64,000 nt of DNA from Bacteroidales bacterium (GCA_017531225.1 JAFXLL010000014.1:109390-173389), one strand, 5' to 3'. Shown: positions 53,024 through 62,585, counted from the stretch's first letter. Notes: generated by a model from the letters alone, not told the origin. Numbers and translations are program-made.

Positions 53024-53534
53024 CGGTCTTTTTATTTTTTCTGAAAGAATAGTATTTATTGGATAAATAACTGAATGTCACGCAAATAATAGAGATGATC
53101 ACATAGGAAACTGTCGGCCACCACTGGAAGATCTCCACAAACAGCTTCAGTCCGGCGTAGTTGATCAGGATGTTAGCCAAGGTGACGAGCAAATAGCGTA
53201 CAATCTGTGTCCGTCCACGCAACGAGGAGCCCGAAAAGCTGATGTGTCGTGCCATCCAGAAGCCTGTTAGGAAAGTGATGGGGAACTTGAAGACGAAAGC
53301 AGCGATGTGGGGCGTGAAGGCAATGAAGCCTAAGTCAAAGACCTTGGCTTTGAACACAAAGTGGTAAAATACGTAGTATAGCACCCATTCCAAAGCCAGG
53401 TTCAAGCCGCCGCAACAGCCATAACGGAACAGTTCCAAGCTCATGAATCTCTTGAATGGCGGATAAAAGAAATCAATGACTGTGGTTAACAGTCGTTCGA
53501 TACGTTTTTCTATGTTGCGGATGAATTTCATCAT
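52995..53534 (-). CDS. GtrA family membrane protein
   Basis: 179 residues starting at ATG 53534, which overlaps the stop of the upstream kinase gene. Four membrane helices with [20 protein letters not shown] at the front and [19 protein letters not shown] later, the GtrA pattern. GtrA proteins help move polyprenyl-linked sugars across the inner membrane. Its place between isoprenoid genes and a heptose enzyme suits a role in envelope polysaccharide. Confidence 0.85.
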   Translation of the reverse strand: MMKFIRNIEKRIERLLTTVIDFFYPPFKRFMSLELFRYGCCGGLNLALEWVLYYVFYHFVFKAKVFDLGFIAFTPHIAAFVFKFPITFLTGFWMARHISFSGSSLRGRTQIVRYLLVTLANILINYAGLKLFVEIFQWWPTVSYVIISIICVTFSYLSNKYYSFRKNKKTDGQPSVDQK

Positions 53535-54418
53535 AACCAAATCAAATCATAACCATCAAGGAAACGTTGTGTTTGCTTGACATCGTCAGTAAAGCCAAGC
53601 ACATAGCCGCCGCCACCAGAACCGGAGATCTTCACGCCGAAATGGAAATCGGGTTTTTCGATAAAGAGGTCGATGATGTTGTCGGTGATCATCGGGCGCA
53701 GGAACTGCAGTTGTCTTTCGGTGAGTTGGCGGAGTGTGCTGAAAAACGCCTCGGTTTGACCTGCAATCAGGTTGTCGATGCAGGCTGAAACACAAGGTAC
53801 GTAGGTGGTTTGGAACGCCTTCAGGTAGTCGGCATCCTCACGCTTGACCTTGAAATATTGCACCAAAGGCTTGGTGTTGCTCTTGATGCCAGTGTCAGCC
53901 AAAAACACATGGATATCAGCGGGGATGAAGTCTTCAGGAAGCAATGTCACGGCTTGGGCGTTGATCCTAAAGGGCTTGTTGAGATAACACTCTAAGGGGT
54001 CGATGCCCGAGCTGCTGCCATGGAAACAACTTTCCATCTTTCCCATGATCCGTTTCAAGTCGATCAAGTTGTCGACCTGTGTATTGGCATAACGTTTCCA
54101 GACAGCTGCTGTCAAGGTTCCTGAGCTGCCAAGGCCGTAGCCCGAAGGCACATCGGAATCCAAGAAAAGTCCCTGCTCCAAGTCAGTGTCGAAGCGATCG
54201 AAATCGAACAACGATGCCAGTTCTGCTTCGTTTGCAAGATACTGTCTGAACTTACGGATGCTTTTGTTGGAGGCTTGTTCGCTGGGTTGATCCAAAGCGG
54301 GATTCATCTTCCATTCGGCCTTGAAACGCCGCAGGGGGACCATCAAGGCGGTCGAGTCGAATATCATGGAATATTCGCCGAAGAGGATGACTTTGCTATG
54401 GAAAACGCTTTCGTTCAT
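53531..54418 (-). CDS. mevalonate kinase-like GHMP kinase
   Basis: 295 residues from ATG 54418 (MNESVFHSKVILFGEYSMIF); the longer open frame upstream is antisense-like noise inside the decarboxylase gene. GHMP motifs: KVILFGEYS, SGYGLGSSGTLTAAVW and GVKISGSGGGGYVLGF. In this cluster it is the best candidate for mevalonate kinase, since the other GHMP kinase is of the GYDIA type. Seven bases after the decarboxylase. Confidence 0.82.
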   Translation of the reverse strand: MNESVFHSKVILFGEYSMIFDSTALMVPLRRFKAEWKMNPALDQPSEQASNKSIRKFRQYLANEAELASLFDFDRFDTDLEQGLFLDSDVPSGYGLGSSGTLTAAVWKRYANTQVDNLIDLKRIMGKMESCFHGSSSGIDPLECYLNKPFRINAQAVTLLPEDFIPADIHVFLADTGIKSNTKPLVQYFKVKREDADYLKAFQTTYVPCVSACIDNLIAGQTEAFFSTLRQLTERQLQFLRPMITDNIIDLFIEKPDFHFGVKISGSGGGGYVLGFTDDVKQTQRFLDGYDLIWL

Positions 54419-54425
54419 GGCTTGT

Positions 54426-55442
54426 TTAGCATTTTGAGGCACCGTCTCCAACTTGGTCGGGGATCCACTGACCGCTGACGCAGTATTGCTCCAGCTCGTC
54501 CATGATGAAACGCTCCACCATCTCGGCATGTTGATCGGGATAGAGGATGTGCACATTGGGACCGGCGTCGAGGGTGAAGCACACGGGAATGTCGGTCTCC
54601 TGACGGAATTCAAACAACGTATTAATGATACGCAAGGTGTTGGGTTTCATCAAGATATATGATGGATTGGAGCACATCATCAAGGCGTGAAGCTGCATGG
54701 CTTCCGACTCGGTGATGTGGATGAAGGTCTCCAGATCGCCTGTTTCCAAGGCTTTCAGTAAGTTTTCAATGTTGTTTTTTGCCACGGCATAACGTGATTC
54801 GGCGTATGGGTTGCCATTCATTAAGGCATGTCCTGCTCGACTCGACACCGATTTTTTGGCATCGCTGACGATGAGGATGCTGTCGTGGTAATCTTTAAAA
54901 ATGGGATGGATTCTGTCTTGCAGCGTGATGGCGTATTCGTCGGAACTATCTTTCACAGCTGGCGTTTCGCCCCACAACGCCATTTTTGGGAATAGGGAAC
55001 GGCAGGCGCTGCCTGAAGCCAATCGTGAGAAATAGGAAGCTTTCTTCAAGTCGATGCCATCGGTTCCATTAACCGTGCGTTCAATGTCGAACAGACACAT
55101 CACCAAAGCACTCATCGAGGAGGCAGACGAAGCGATGCCTGATGAGTGGGGGAAAGTATTGTGGCTGTTAATGTGAAGGTCCAACTGCTTGAGGAAAGGG
55201 AAAGAGTCCATGTTCTCCAGCAGGAATTTATGAATCTTGGCTTGGAACTCGCTGTTTTCCTTGCCATCGAAACGAAAATGTAAATCGAAATGATCCGACG
55301 GCTCAAAAGACACAGAGGTCTCTGTCTTACAGTTTTTTAATGTGAAGCTGATAGACGGGTTTTGAGGGATTTGACGTCCCTTCTTACCCCAGTACTTCAC
55401 CAGTGCGATATTCGATGGGCTTTGCCATTTCAATTGGTTCAT
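54426..55442 (-). CDS. mvaD: diphosphomevalonate decarboxylase
   Basis: 338 residues. Family start KWQSPSNIALVKYWGKKGRQIPQNPSISFTL; ATP loop HSSGIASSASSMSAL; FSRLASGSACRSLF; and FTLDAGPNVHILY with the catalytic aspartate. It decarboxylates mevalonate diphosphate to isopentenyl diphosphate, the last step of the pathway. Overlaps the GYDIA kinase stop by four bases. Confidence 0.93.
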   Translation of the reverse strand: MNQLKWQSPSNIALVKYWGKKGRQIPQNPSISFTLKNCKTETSVSFEPSDHFDLHFRFDGKENSEFQAKIHKFLLENMDSFPFLKQLDLHINSHNTFPHSSGIASSASSMSALVMCLFDIERTVNGTDGIDLKKASYFSRLASGSACRSLFPKMALWGETPAVKDSSDEYAITLQDRIHPIFKDYHDSILIVSDAKKSVSSRAGHALMNGNPYAESRYAVAKNNIENLLKALETGDLETFIHITESEAMQLHALMMCSNPSYILMKPNTLRIINTLFEFRQETDIPVCFTLDAGPNVHILYPDQHAEMVERFIMDELEQYCVSGQWIPDQVGDGASKC

Positions 55443-56338
55443 AGTATGATATCGTGATAGTTAAAAACTGTGTCTAAACCTTTATGTTTAAAATATTCGG
55501 TCACTTGTTCGTGAGTCCATTCCGTGGCTGCGAGGATGAAGTCACCGCCCCAGGCGCCGAGCGACTTCAGCGAGCCTTCAAAGTCAGGATAATGGGTCTT
55601 GACAGGCTCACGGTCGAGGCAATGGGCGAGGATGTCCTCGTGCACATCTATAAAACGTCGAAAATCGTTAAATGTTGTGATGTTAGGCAGTGCTTCGCCG
55701 ATGGCTGACACGGTATCAACATCGTCGAGATAGTCGTATTCTTGCATCCGTTGGTTGAAGCTTTTCACTTCTTTGCCGGATTGTTGCTTTTTGCCTTGAT
55801 AGAGAAAAAAGAGTTGCGATGCGAATGGAGGGTTGAAGTCAGCGGTTTGGACCACTGGCTTTTCACCTTCCAGATGGTAAAACACGGGACTGTTGGCGGT
55901 GGCGCAGGCGATGTCGTAGCCTGAGCCTCCAAAGGTCATCTTCAGCAGTTCGTAAGGATCTACCTTAGCCCATTGGGCGAGGTTGCTGATCATCGTGGAG
56001 CTGCTGCCCAAACCCCATTCAGGGTCAAAGTCGAGACGGGTCTCAAAACAAAGGCCTTGGTTGAAAGCAGATGGATTGAGCTTTTGGACGGCTTTCAGGA
56101 TTTCGGCCAGTTTAGTGGCTTTCGAGGGGTCGTCGGTGGCGATGACTTCGAGGTCTTTGCTGAGCGTAGCGGAAAACCAAGGACCAGAGGGTTTGTTTGC
56201 GTTCCATTGGATAGAGTCGCACGGACATACCGTCATGGATTGCCCCAATTTAGTGGGTAACGCAAGCGCCAATGCGCCTTTCAACACGAGGTATTCACCC
56301 GTGAGCAGCAGTTTGCCGTTGGCGCGGTAGGTGTTCAT
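55439..56338 (-). CDS. GYDIA-family GHMP kinase, likely phosphomevalonate kinase
   Basis: 299 residues. N-terminus ANGKLLLTGEYLVLKGALALALP, the family name motif in FGGSGYDIACATANSPVFYHL, and the GHMP loop GLGSSSTMISNLAQWA. With HMG-CoA reductase, mevalonate kinase and decarboxylase around it, the missing step is phosphomevalonate kinase, so this protein is the logical provider (inference from context). Overlaps HMG-CoA reductase by four bases. Confidence 0.8.
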   Translation of the reverse strand: MNTYRANGKLLLTGEYLVLKGALALALPTKLGQSMTVCPCDSIQWNANKPSGPWFSATLSKDLEVIATDDPSKATKLAEILKAVQKLNPSAFNQGLCFETRLDFDPEWGLGSSSTMISNLAQWAKVDPYELLKMTFGGSGYDIACATANSPVFYHLEGEKPVVQTADFNPPFASQLFFLYQGKKQQSGKEVKSFNQRMQEYDYLDDVDTVSAIGEALPNITTFNDFRRFIDVHEDILAHCLDREPVKTHYPDFEGSLKSLGAWGGDFILAATEWTHEQVTEYFKHKGLDTVFNYHDIIL

Positions 56339-57660
56339 TTCCGAAGCGATTCAAGGTATTGTTCCACGGCGGCGTAGGAGACGGTCTTGTCCTTGAAGTA
56401 TTCTCGGGCTAAGCGTTTGTCGTCTTCAGAGGCCTGCAGCTGGTTGAGGATGTTGTTGAGATGCATCTTCATGTGTCCAGCCTGGATGCCTTTGGTGGTG
56501 AGGGAACGCACTGCCGAGAAGTTGTTGGCGAGGCCCATGGTAGCGGCAATCATCATCAGCTCTTTGGCGGTGGGATTGCCGAGCAATTCGAGGGATTTCT
56601 TAGCCAAGGGGTGCAGGCTGGTAAGTCCGCCCACGGTGCCCATGGCTATGGGAACTTCCAGTTCAAAATGGAAGATGCCGTCAGTAATGGTGACGGTGGA
56701 GAGGCTCTCATAGCGGCCGTTGCGAGAGGCGTAGGTGTGACCTGCTGCCTCCACAGCGCGGAAGTCGTTGCCTGTGGCGATGACCACGGCGTCGATGCCG
56801 TTGTAGATGCCTTTGTTATGGGTTGTGGCTCGGTCGATGTCGATATGTGCGATGTCGACGGCCTTCTTGAATTTCAATGCATATTCCGCTCCTGTGAGAT
56901 GCTCGTCGATGCCGTCCAGTTGTTCCACGGGGCATTCCACCCAAACCTTCACGCGGCAGTCGGGTGTGTTGTTGGAGAGGATGGTCATGATGATCTCGCA
57001 CTGCCGCAGGCTTTCATCGAGATCTTTGCGTTCAGCGAAGAAGTCCTGCAAGCTGTGCCCGAACTGTTCGAGCACGGTGTTGATGAAGTTGGCGCCCATC
57101 GAGTCGCAGGTGTTGAACTCCACGCGCAGCTGATAGTAATCAGGGATTTGAGAAGTATAGTCGATCAGCTGGATGTCGAGGATGCCGCCGCCGCGTTTCT
57201 TCATGTTGGCAGTGAAGGTGTCAGTGTCGTTCAGCAGTCTTTCCTTGATCTCGGGAAACAATGCCTGAAGCTGTTCCATCGTGCCTTTCCAGCCGAAGTG
57301 GACTTGTCCGACCTTACGTACGTCGGGCACCTCGGCGTGGAAGCCGCCGCGTTCGCCCCAGAACTTGGCCGCCGCGGAAGCGGCGGCCACCACCGAACTC
57401 TCCTCAATGACCATCGGGACGATGTAGTTCTTCCCGTTGATCATCACGTTAGGCGAGATGCCGTATGGCATGATGTAATTGGTGATGGTGTTCTCACTGA
57501 ACTCGTCAAAGAGCTTCTGCTGTCCCGAATCGGTATGCCAGTAGCTCTTCAATAGATTGACGACCTCGCCAGGATTTTCAAAATAGTTGGCGATGAGTTT
57601 CAGCTTCTCTTCCTTGAGCAGCTTCGAAAAACCTTTCTTGATACGTTCACGCGAGCCCAT
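56335..57660 (-). CDS. mvaA: hydroxymethylglutaryl-CoA reductase, class II
   Basis: 441 residues. Class II motifs: ENTITNYIMPYGISPNVMINGKNY, VPMVIEESSVVAAASAAAKFW with the catalytic glutamate, DSMGANFINTVLEQF, and AMGTVGGLTSLHPLAKKSLELLG. It reduces HMG-CoA to mevalonate in this setting, although the class is named 'degradative' after Pseudomonas. First of the mevalonate genes; 11 bases after the DUF2807 gene. Confidence 0.94.
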   Translation of the reverse strand: MGSRERIKKGFSKLLKEEKLKLIANYFENPGEVVNLLKSYWHTDSGQQKLFDEFSENTITNYIMPYGISPNVMINGKNYIVPMVIEESSVVAAASAAAKFWGERGGFHAEVPDVRKVGQVHFGWKGTMEQLQALFPEIKERLLNDTDTFTANMKKRGGGILDIQLIDYTSQIPDYYQLRVEFNTCDSMGANFINTVLEQFGHSLQDFFAERKDLDESLRQCEIIMTILSNNTPDCRVKVWVECPVEQLDGIDEHLTGAEYALKFKKAVDIAHIDIDRATTHNKGIYNGIDAVVIATGNDFRAVEAAGHTYASRNGRYESLSTVTITDGIFHFELEVPIAMGTVGGLTSLHPLAKKSLELLGNPTAKELMMIAATMGLANNFSAVRSLTTKGIQAGHMKMHLNNILNQLQASEDDKRLAREYFKDKTVSYAAVEQYLESLRK

Positions 57661-57671
57661 GTTGATTAGCT

Positions 57672-58526
57672 TTAAAGGTTAGGATTGGGATATTCAACTT
57701 GTTGTAGAATCGAGGAATCGTCGCAATCGACAATGAGGATAGGATCACCGGAATAATAGAGTTTCGAGGCCTCTTGGACCGAACCTTCAAGTGTCTCGGT
57801 TACATTGACTGTGGCCTCCGAAGCGGATTTAACTTCGATATGCATGTGGCTGATCCAACTTGTCGCCATATTGAGATGGCTGGCATCGGTGACAGTCACA
57901 TTGGCGCGGTTGATCTCGCCCCAATAATCGGTGACGTGTGAGCCGTCCTTTATAGTCATATTCACGTCGTCACTGACAGTGAGGCTGCACTTTAAGTCAG
58001 AAGCTTCGCTCACTTCAACCTTGCAGGTCGTCCCTTCAAAGCTGAACTCGACGCACTTGGAGCCATCGCTCAGTTTGATGTCGGCGCTGCCAAAGAAATG
58101 TCCACCCCTGCAGGTGGAGGCATCTTCAAGCACAAGGGTGAGTGCCGTCTCAGGGAAGCGGCCTTCAACAGCTGCGGTGACGGCTTCCGAGAAATGGATT
58201 TTATGAACTTCGGGTGTGTGAACAATAGCGTTCATCACGGTGTTATTAGGCATGTTAACGCTTTTGCTGAGGCTGATATGGAGCGAGGCTCCTTCCAAAG
58301 TCACCTGTAGGTATTCCTCCAAAAAAGCGGAATACTTTAGTTCCACATACGAGATGGAATCTTGAATGACTTGAACACACCATGCGTCTTCTGCCGTGAT
58401 CTCATTCATTACCGCGTTCTCATACAGGGTCTTGTCCTTCACCGTCATGTCAGGCTCTTTTTCTTTCTTGCATGCGGTGAAGGCAATCAACCCGAGGAAT
58501 GCTATAATTATTGCTGTTTTTTTCAT
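57672..58526 (-). CDS. DUF2807 (GIN domain) lipoprotein
   Basis: 284 residues. Lipoprotein signal ending IAFTAC followed by KKEKEPD. The rest is a repetitive right-handed strand domain with alternating VEVSEASDLKCSLTVSDDVNM and VTVTDASHLNMATS blocks, typical of DUF2807 putative adhesin-head proteins. Envelope-located; ligand unknown. It sits in the run between rlmH and HMG-CoA reductase with gaps of 7 and 11 bases. Confidence 0.8.
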   Translation of the reverse strand: MKKTAIIIAFLGLIAFTACKKEKEPDMTVKDKTLYENAVMNEITAEDAWCVQVIQDSISYVELKYSAFLEEYLQVTLEGASLHISLSKSVNMPNNTVMNAIVHTPEVHKIHFSEAVTAAVEGRFPETALTLVLEDASTCRGGHFFGSADIKLSDGSKCVEFSFEGTTCKVEVSEASDLKCSLTVSDDVNMTIKDGSHVTDYWGEINRANVTVTDASHLNMATSWISHMHIEVKSASEATVNVTETLEGSVQEASKLYYSGDPILIVDCDDSSILQQVEYPNPNL

Positions 58527-58533
58527 GTTGATT

Positions 58534-59007
58534 TCAATTATGGTGATAAGGTTCTCCTTTCAAAATCGTAAATGCCCGATACAGTTGTTCTACAAAGATC
58601 AGCCGAACCATCTGGTGTGAGAAGGTCATGGCCGAGAGCGCCATCTTGGCATTGGCCTTGTCGTAGACCTCCTGTGCGAATCCGTAAGGGCCTCCGATGA
58701 CGAACACGATGCGCTTGGCGCCTGAAGCCATCAGCTTCTCTAGGTTTTCGGCGAAAGCCACCGAGGTGTAAGAAGTGCCGTTTTCGTCAAGGAGTACCAC
58801 ATGGTCTCCGGGCTGCAGCTGTTGAAGCAGGAGGAAGCTCTCTGCTTTTTTCTGCTGTTCTTCGCTCAGGGTCTTGCGGTTGCGGATGTCAGGGATCTCT
58901 TTCATCTCAAATGAGACGTAATGCCCCAGTCGGCCGACATATTTCTTGATGCCGTTGATGAGATAATCCTCGTCGGTTTTTCCTATGACAAGCAGGAGTA
59001 TCTTCAT
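58534..59007 (-). CDS. rlmH: 23S rRNA (pseudouridine1915-N3)-methyltransferase
   Basis: 157 residues. SPOUT-class knot motifs: VVLLDENGTSYTSVAFAENL, IVFVIGGPYGFAQEVY and the end MTFSHQMVRLIFVEQLYRAF...YHHN. It methylates pseudouridine in helix 69 of 23S rRNA. Overlaps the DUF4340 gene by four bases. Confidence 0.95.
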   Translation of the reverse strand: MKILLLVIGKTDEDYLINGIKKYVGRLGHYVSFEMKEIPDIRNRKTLSEEQQKKAESFLLLQQLQPGDHVVLLDENGTSYTSVAFAENLEKLMASGAKRIVFVIGGPYGFAQEVYDKANAKMALSAMTFSHQMVRLIFVEQLYRAFTILKGEPYHHN

Positions 59008-60095
59008 TCAATTACCTGATAATGCTCGATTTCGAACGTGATGGGATTGCCCGCCTTGTAATAGTTGATGTCCTTCAGCACTTTGTCGAACACATAATAC
59101 TGAATCAGCACCATGTCACGATCGTCGTTGATCAAAGCAAACATGCGGTCGACGTCAGTCTCACGATCCTCGTAAGGGATGGCGTTGCTGGCTTCCACTT
59201 TCTTACCAAAGGTTGTGATGGCGGAAGTCTCTCCTTCCTTGTTGGTCAGGGAGATTTTATGGATGATGGGTGAGCGCTTGATGGAGTCAAGTCGGCTGGG
59301 TTTCAAAATGTTGTTCAGCAGTGCTTCGAAGCGGAGGTCGCTAAATGAGGCCAACAGGTTGATCACCTTCAGGGTGTCGTAGGGTACGGGAGTATTGTCG
59401 GCTAAACTGGTCAATTGGTACTGGTGCTTGCCGGTGTTATCCACGCGGAAACTGCGTTCAGGCTCTTGGCAGAACTCGACTGTGACTGACTGGATGTTGG
59501 CCAGTGGCTCGTGGAAGATGGTGTGGTCGCGCCAATCGTCTGGATCGGCAGTGTAGCGTGTGGAGATATAGCCTCTGAAGCCTGGGATATAGACGATGTA
59601 GGCCTGATCGGCGCCTTCACGAAGCATGAAAGTGCCGCTGCTGTCCTTGGTGGCTTCGCCTACATAGAACACCTTTGTGCGCTTTTCGCGGTAGAACAGT
59701 TTGATCTTGTTGAACAGGTTGATGGTCGGGACGGTTTGGTAGATCTCCACCTTGGTGCTGCTGCTAGCCATCTGTGCGATGATGTGATCATGGCTGGAGC
59801 GTGACACGGGCATTCTGACACGTACACGGTAAAGGGTGTACATCAGTTGGTCGATCTTTTTTGGATGCGCCGTGTAGTCGGTGTTCAAGGTCCAGCCGTC
59901 TTCGTGGCGTTCCAGCAACGTTTCGTGATCCAAGCGGTCGGCGAGATAGACCTTGGTGATGGAAGCAGTGTCCCACACCATGAAGTCGGCCGAGTCACCA
60001 CGGAGCGTAGTGAGGTAACGGTTGTTCCAGACTAAGATGATGGCGATGGCAATCAGGACGATAGCTATGATGATCGCAGTTTTATTCTTTTTCAT
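59004..60095 (-). CDS. DUF4340 protein downstream of gldG
   Basis: 363 residues. One N-terminal membrane helix (about 7-23), then a periplasmic strand-rich part with two related halves (about 40-200 and 200-355), as in DUF4340. Motifs include ADRLDHETLLERHEDGWTLN and GTFMLREGADQAYIVYIPGF. DUF4340 proteins commonly accompany GldF/GldG-type ABC systems. Overlaps gldG by 14 bases. Confidence 0.82.
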   Translation of the reverse strand: MKKNKTAIIIAIVLIAIAIILVWNNRYLTTLRGDSADFMVWDTASITKVYLADRLDHETLLERHEDGWTLNTDYTAHPKKIDQLMYTLYRVRVRMPVSRSSHDHIIAQMASSSTKVEIYQTVPTINLFNKIKLFYREKRTKVFYVGEATKDSSGTFMLREGADQAYIVYIPGFRGYISTRYTADPDDWRDHTIFHEPLANIQSVTVEFCQEPERSFRVDNTGKHQYQLTSLADNTPVPYDTLKVINLLASFSDLRFEALLNNILKPSRLDSIKRSPIIHKISLTNKEGETSAITTFGKKVEASNAIPYEDRETDVDRMFALINDDRDMVLIQYYVFDKVLKDINYYKAGNPITFEIEHYQVIE

Positions 60096-61842
60096 TTTTC
60101 TTGCAGTATTTGTTCTTTCTGATGAATGACATGATGATTCCCAATAGCACCACTAACCCGGTCGGTACTAAGATGTTGACCATCTGCCAGCGGACGCGCT
60201 GGTGTGCCTTCTTGTCGGGATCGAGAAGTCGAATCTTGAACTCGCGTGAGCGGATGTCGATCAGGCTTTCGCCGTCGACGAGGTAGCTGATGGCGTTCTC
60301 GATGAAGTCTTTGTTGCCGTAGGTGTTTTGGGTATATTGGTCGTAGCCCAAGGGCAGAGGCTTCTTGGTGCGGACTTCGATTTGGTTGCGGATGATGTCG
60401 CCGTCGGCCACCACGATCATGGAGGTGGGGACGCTTTCAGGCATGAAGTCCATCACGTTGCTTTCCTCGATGTCGGCTGTGATACGGTTGGCATAGAGTG
60501 ACGGGAAGGTGCCTTTCAGCAAGTAGGCGACGTTTTGTCCTTGCGACGGGAACAAGCGCTTGTCAGGGGTCTGGCGGAGCATGGCGAGGCTGATGAATAC
60601 CGGGGTACCTGAGATCTTGGTGTAGTCGGAAGTCTTCAGCAAAGGGGTCTTGACAATGCTACCGTCGGAAGTGGTGGCGTCGATGGAGCTGACGAAGTCA
60701 AGCTTGATGGCGTTCATGTTGCGCACCATGGGATGGTTGGAAGCGGCTTGCACCAAGGGGAAGTAGAACCAGCGGTAGAACTCCAGCTGTGGCTGACCGG
60801 CCATCTGTCCCGTACGGATGGGCAAGGCGGCGCAGTTCATGTCGAGCAGCAGGTTGCGGTTGAGGCGCACGCCGTATTTGAAGAGCATGTCGTCGAGGTT
60901 GAGGTCTTGGTCGATGCCGATAGTAGACTCCTGCGAGGTGAGGCTGTCCATGGTGGCAAACACGGGTTCCACCAGCCAAAGCACCTTGCCACCATGCATG
61001 ATGTATTGGTCGATGAGGAACTTGTCCTTCTCGTCGAAAGGCTCGGTAGGCTTAGCAATGACAATAGCGTCGTATTTGATGTCGGCTCTGATCTCGCCAT
61101 TGGCGTTCTCGTGACGTTCAATGAGGGCATCGACCCTACCTGCGATCTCGCCTCGTGTCACGTGGTAGTTCTGCTGGAGGGTCTGGGTGATATCGTAAAC
61201 CTCCGTCTCAGTGAGTTCGCCATGGCCTTCGATAAAGGCGATGGAAGGCTTCTTGGCGCGTGTCACCTTGATGATGGCATCGAGCAAGCGAAACTCGAGG
61301 TTCTGCATGGAGGCGTTCAAGGCTTCTTCTGACGACTGCCCGAGTTGGTTCTCAAGCAGGTCGACGGCGATCTCGGTCTCGTTGCCATAGCTGACCAAGG
61401 TGCCAGGCCAGATGATCATTTGCTTGGTGCTGCCGTCGGGGTTCTGGTCAATCACGTTAGTGGGGTTAAGGCCGGCTTGATACAACAGCCTATAGCCCTC
61501 TTCAATCTCATTACGGTCGCTGCCTTCAGAAGGGTTGATGAACTCGTAATCGATATATTTCGAGTAGGCACGGAACTCGTCAAGCATCTCCTTGGTCTCG
61601 CGGCGCAGTTTCTTGAATCCAGCAGGGAAGTCGCCCTCCAGATAGACCTTGAAATAGACGTAGTCGTCGAGATTTCGGAGCGTCTCCTTGGTAGTCTCGG
61701 AAAGGGTATAGCGCTTTTCGGCGGTGAGGTCGAAGCGGGTGAATACGAACGAGCCGATGACGTTGATCACCACGATGATCACCAAGGTGATGAAGAATGA
61801 TGCCAACTGGCTTTTTTTCAGATTCTTGCGTTTGTTTTCCAT
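60082..61842 (-). CDS. gldG: GldG, ABC transporter auxiliary protein of gliding/secretion type
   Basis: 586 residues. N-terminal helix (14-34), then a large periplasmic domain with TAEKRYTLSETTKETLRNLDDYV, a GldG/ABC_transp_aux module (about 190-330, KPSIAFIEGHGELTETEVYD and GKVLWLVEPVFATMDSL) and a C-terminal helix followed by a lysine-rich tail. In Flavobacteria GldA, GldF and GldG form an ABC complex needed for gliding. gldF is the next gene upstream; gldA is not in the window. Confidence 0.9.
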   Translation of the reverse strand: MENKRKNLKKSQLASFFITLVIIVVINVIGSFVFTRFDLTAEKRYTLSETTKETLRNLDDYVYFKVYLEGDFPAGFKKLRRETKEMLDEFRAYSKYIDYEFINPSEGSDRNEIEEGYRLLYQAGLNPTNVIDQNPDGSTKQMIIWPGTLVSYGNETEIAVDLLENQLGQSSEEALNASMQNLEFRLLDAIIKVTRAKKPSIAFIEGHGELTETEVYDITQTLQQNYHVTRGEIAGRVDALIERHENANGEIRADIKYDAIVIAKPTEPFDEKDKFLIDQYIMHGGKVLWLVEPVFATMDSLTSQESTIGIDQDLNLDDMLFKYGVRLNRNLLLDMNCAALPIRTGQMAGQPQLEFYRWFYFPLVQAASNHPMVRNMNAIKLDFVSSIDATTSDGSIVKTPLLKTSDYTKISGTPVFISLAMLRQTPDKRLFPSQGQNVAYLLKGTFPSLYANRITADIEESNVMDFMPESVPTSMIVVADGDIIRNQIEVRTKKPLPLGYDQYTQNTYGNKDFIENAISYLVDGESLIDIRSREFKIRLLDPDKKAHQRVRWQMVNILVPTGLVVLLGIIMSFIRKNKYCKKNEKE

Positions 61843-61853
61843 AGCTTATCCTC

Positions 61854-62585
61854 CTACCATTTGCGGCTCGCAAGAACCAATTTCGTTGAACTTAAGAAAA
61901 GTGCCATCACACTCAGGAAATAGAGAATGTCGCGTGTGTCGACCACACCGCGGCTGATGGAGCTGTAATGCGACGCTATGCCAAGTCGTTGGATGAAGAG
62001 GTCGATGGGACCGAACAGCGATAGCGAGTAGATGAACTCAAATCCGATGTAGATGAATCCGCAGAGAAACACTGACAGGATGAAGGCCAGGATTTGGTTG
62101 TTGGTGACCGATGAGCAGAAGATGCCTATCGATATAAAACTGGCGCTGAGTAAAAACAGCCCGATGTAGGAGCCAAGAATACTGCCGCTATCGAGGTTAC
62201 CCATGGGGAAGCCCAAACGGTAGACGGAGAAGTAATAGACTCCAGTAGGAATCAGGGCAAGCAGCACTAAGGCCACGCTGGCCAGGAACTTCGCCATGAT
62301 GATCTGCCAGTCGGAGAGGGGTTTGGTAAGCAGCATCTCAATGGTTCCGGTGCGGTTTTCCTCGGCGAAGCTACGCATGGTGACCGCCGGTACCAAAAAA
62401 AGGAAAACCCATGGGGCTAAGATGAAGAGCCCGTCAAGGTTGGCGTAACCGTACGAAAGCAAGTTGAAATCGCTCTTGAATACCCACAGAAACAGTCCCG
62501 TGATCAATAGAAACACCACGATCACCATGATGCCAATCAGGGAGCTGAGGAAGTTGCTTATTTCTTTCTTAAAAAGTGCGTACAT
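61854..62585 (-). CDS. gldF: GldF, ABC transporter permease
   Basis: 243 residues with six membrane helices. MYALFKKEISNFLSSLIGIM at the start, and the coupling segment AEENRTGTIEMLLTKPLSDWQI, are typical of the ABC-2 permease GldF. It partners gldG, 11 bases downstream. First gene of the eleven-gene minus-strand run to 52526. Confidence 0.9.
   Translation of the reverse strand: MYALFKKEISNFLSSLIGIMVIVVFLLITGLFLWVFKSDFNLLSYGYANLDGLFILAPWVFLFLVPAVTMRSFAEENRTGTIEMLLTKPLSDWQIIMAKFLASVALVLLALIPTGVYYFSVYRLGFPMGNLDSGSILGSYIGLFLLSASFISIGIFCSSVTNNQILAFILSVFLCGFIYIGFEFIYSLSLFGPIDLFIQRLGIASHYSSISRGVVDTRDILYFLSVMALFLSSTKLVLASRKW

Noticed and set aside
54426..54460. The decarboxylase C-terminus (WIPDQVGDGASKC) looks like a translated ATCCCCGACCAAG-type repeat
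   Set aside because: Homologues as I recall them end in a similar YI.D.VG.GP pattern, and no second copy of the nucleotide motif was found in the window, so it is probably native.
54419..54613. A 65-residue extension of the mevalonate kinase
   Set aside because: It is composed of Ser/Pro/Thr-rich out-of-frame sequence within the decarboxylase gene; the GHMP fold starts at 54418.
56461..57555. A 364-residue open frame antisense to the HMG-CoA reductase gene
   Set aside because: The opposite strand encodes a complete class II reductase with all motifs. The antisense product is low in recognisable motifs and rich in His, Val and Gly, as expected of a shadow of a GC-rich gene.
60733..61332. A 199-residue open frame antisense to gldG
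   Set aside because: gldG is clear in the other strand and frame; the antisense product has no domain and no promoter.
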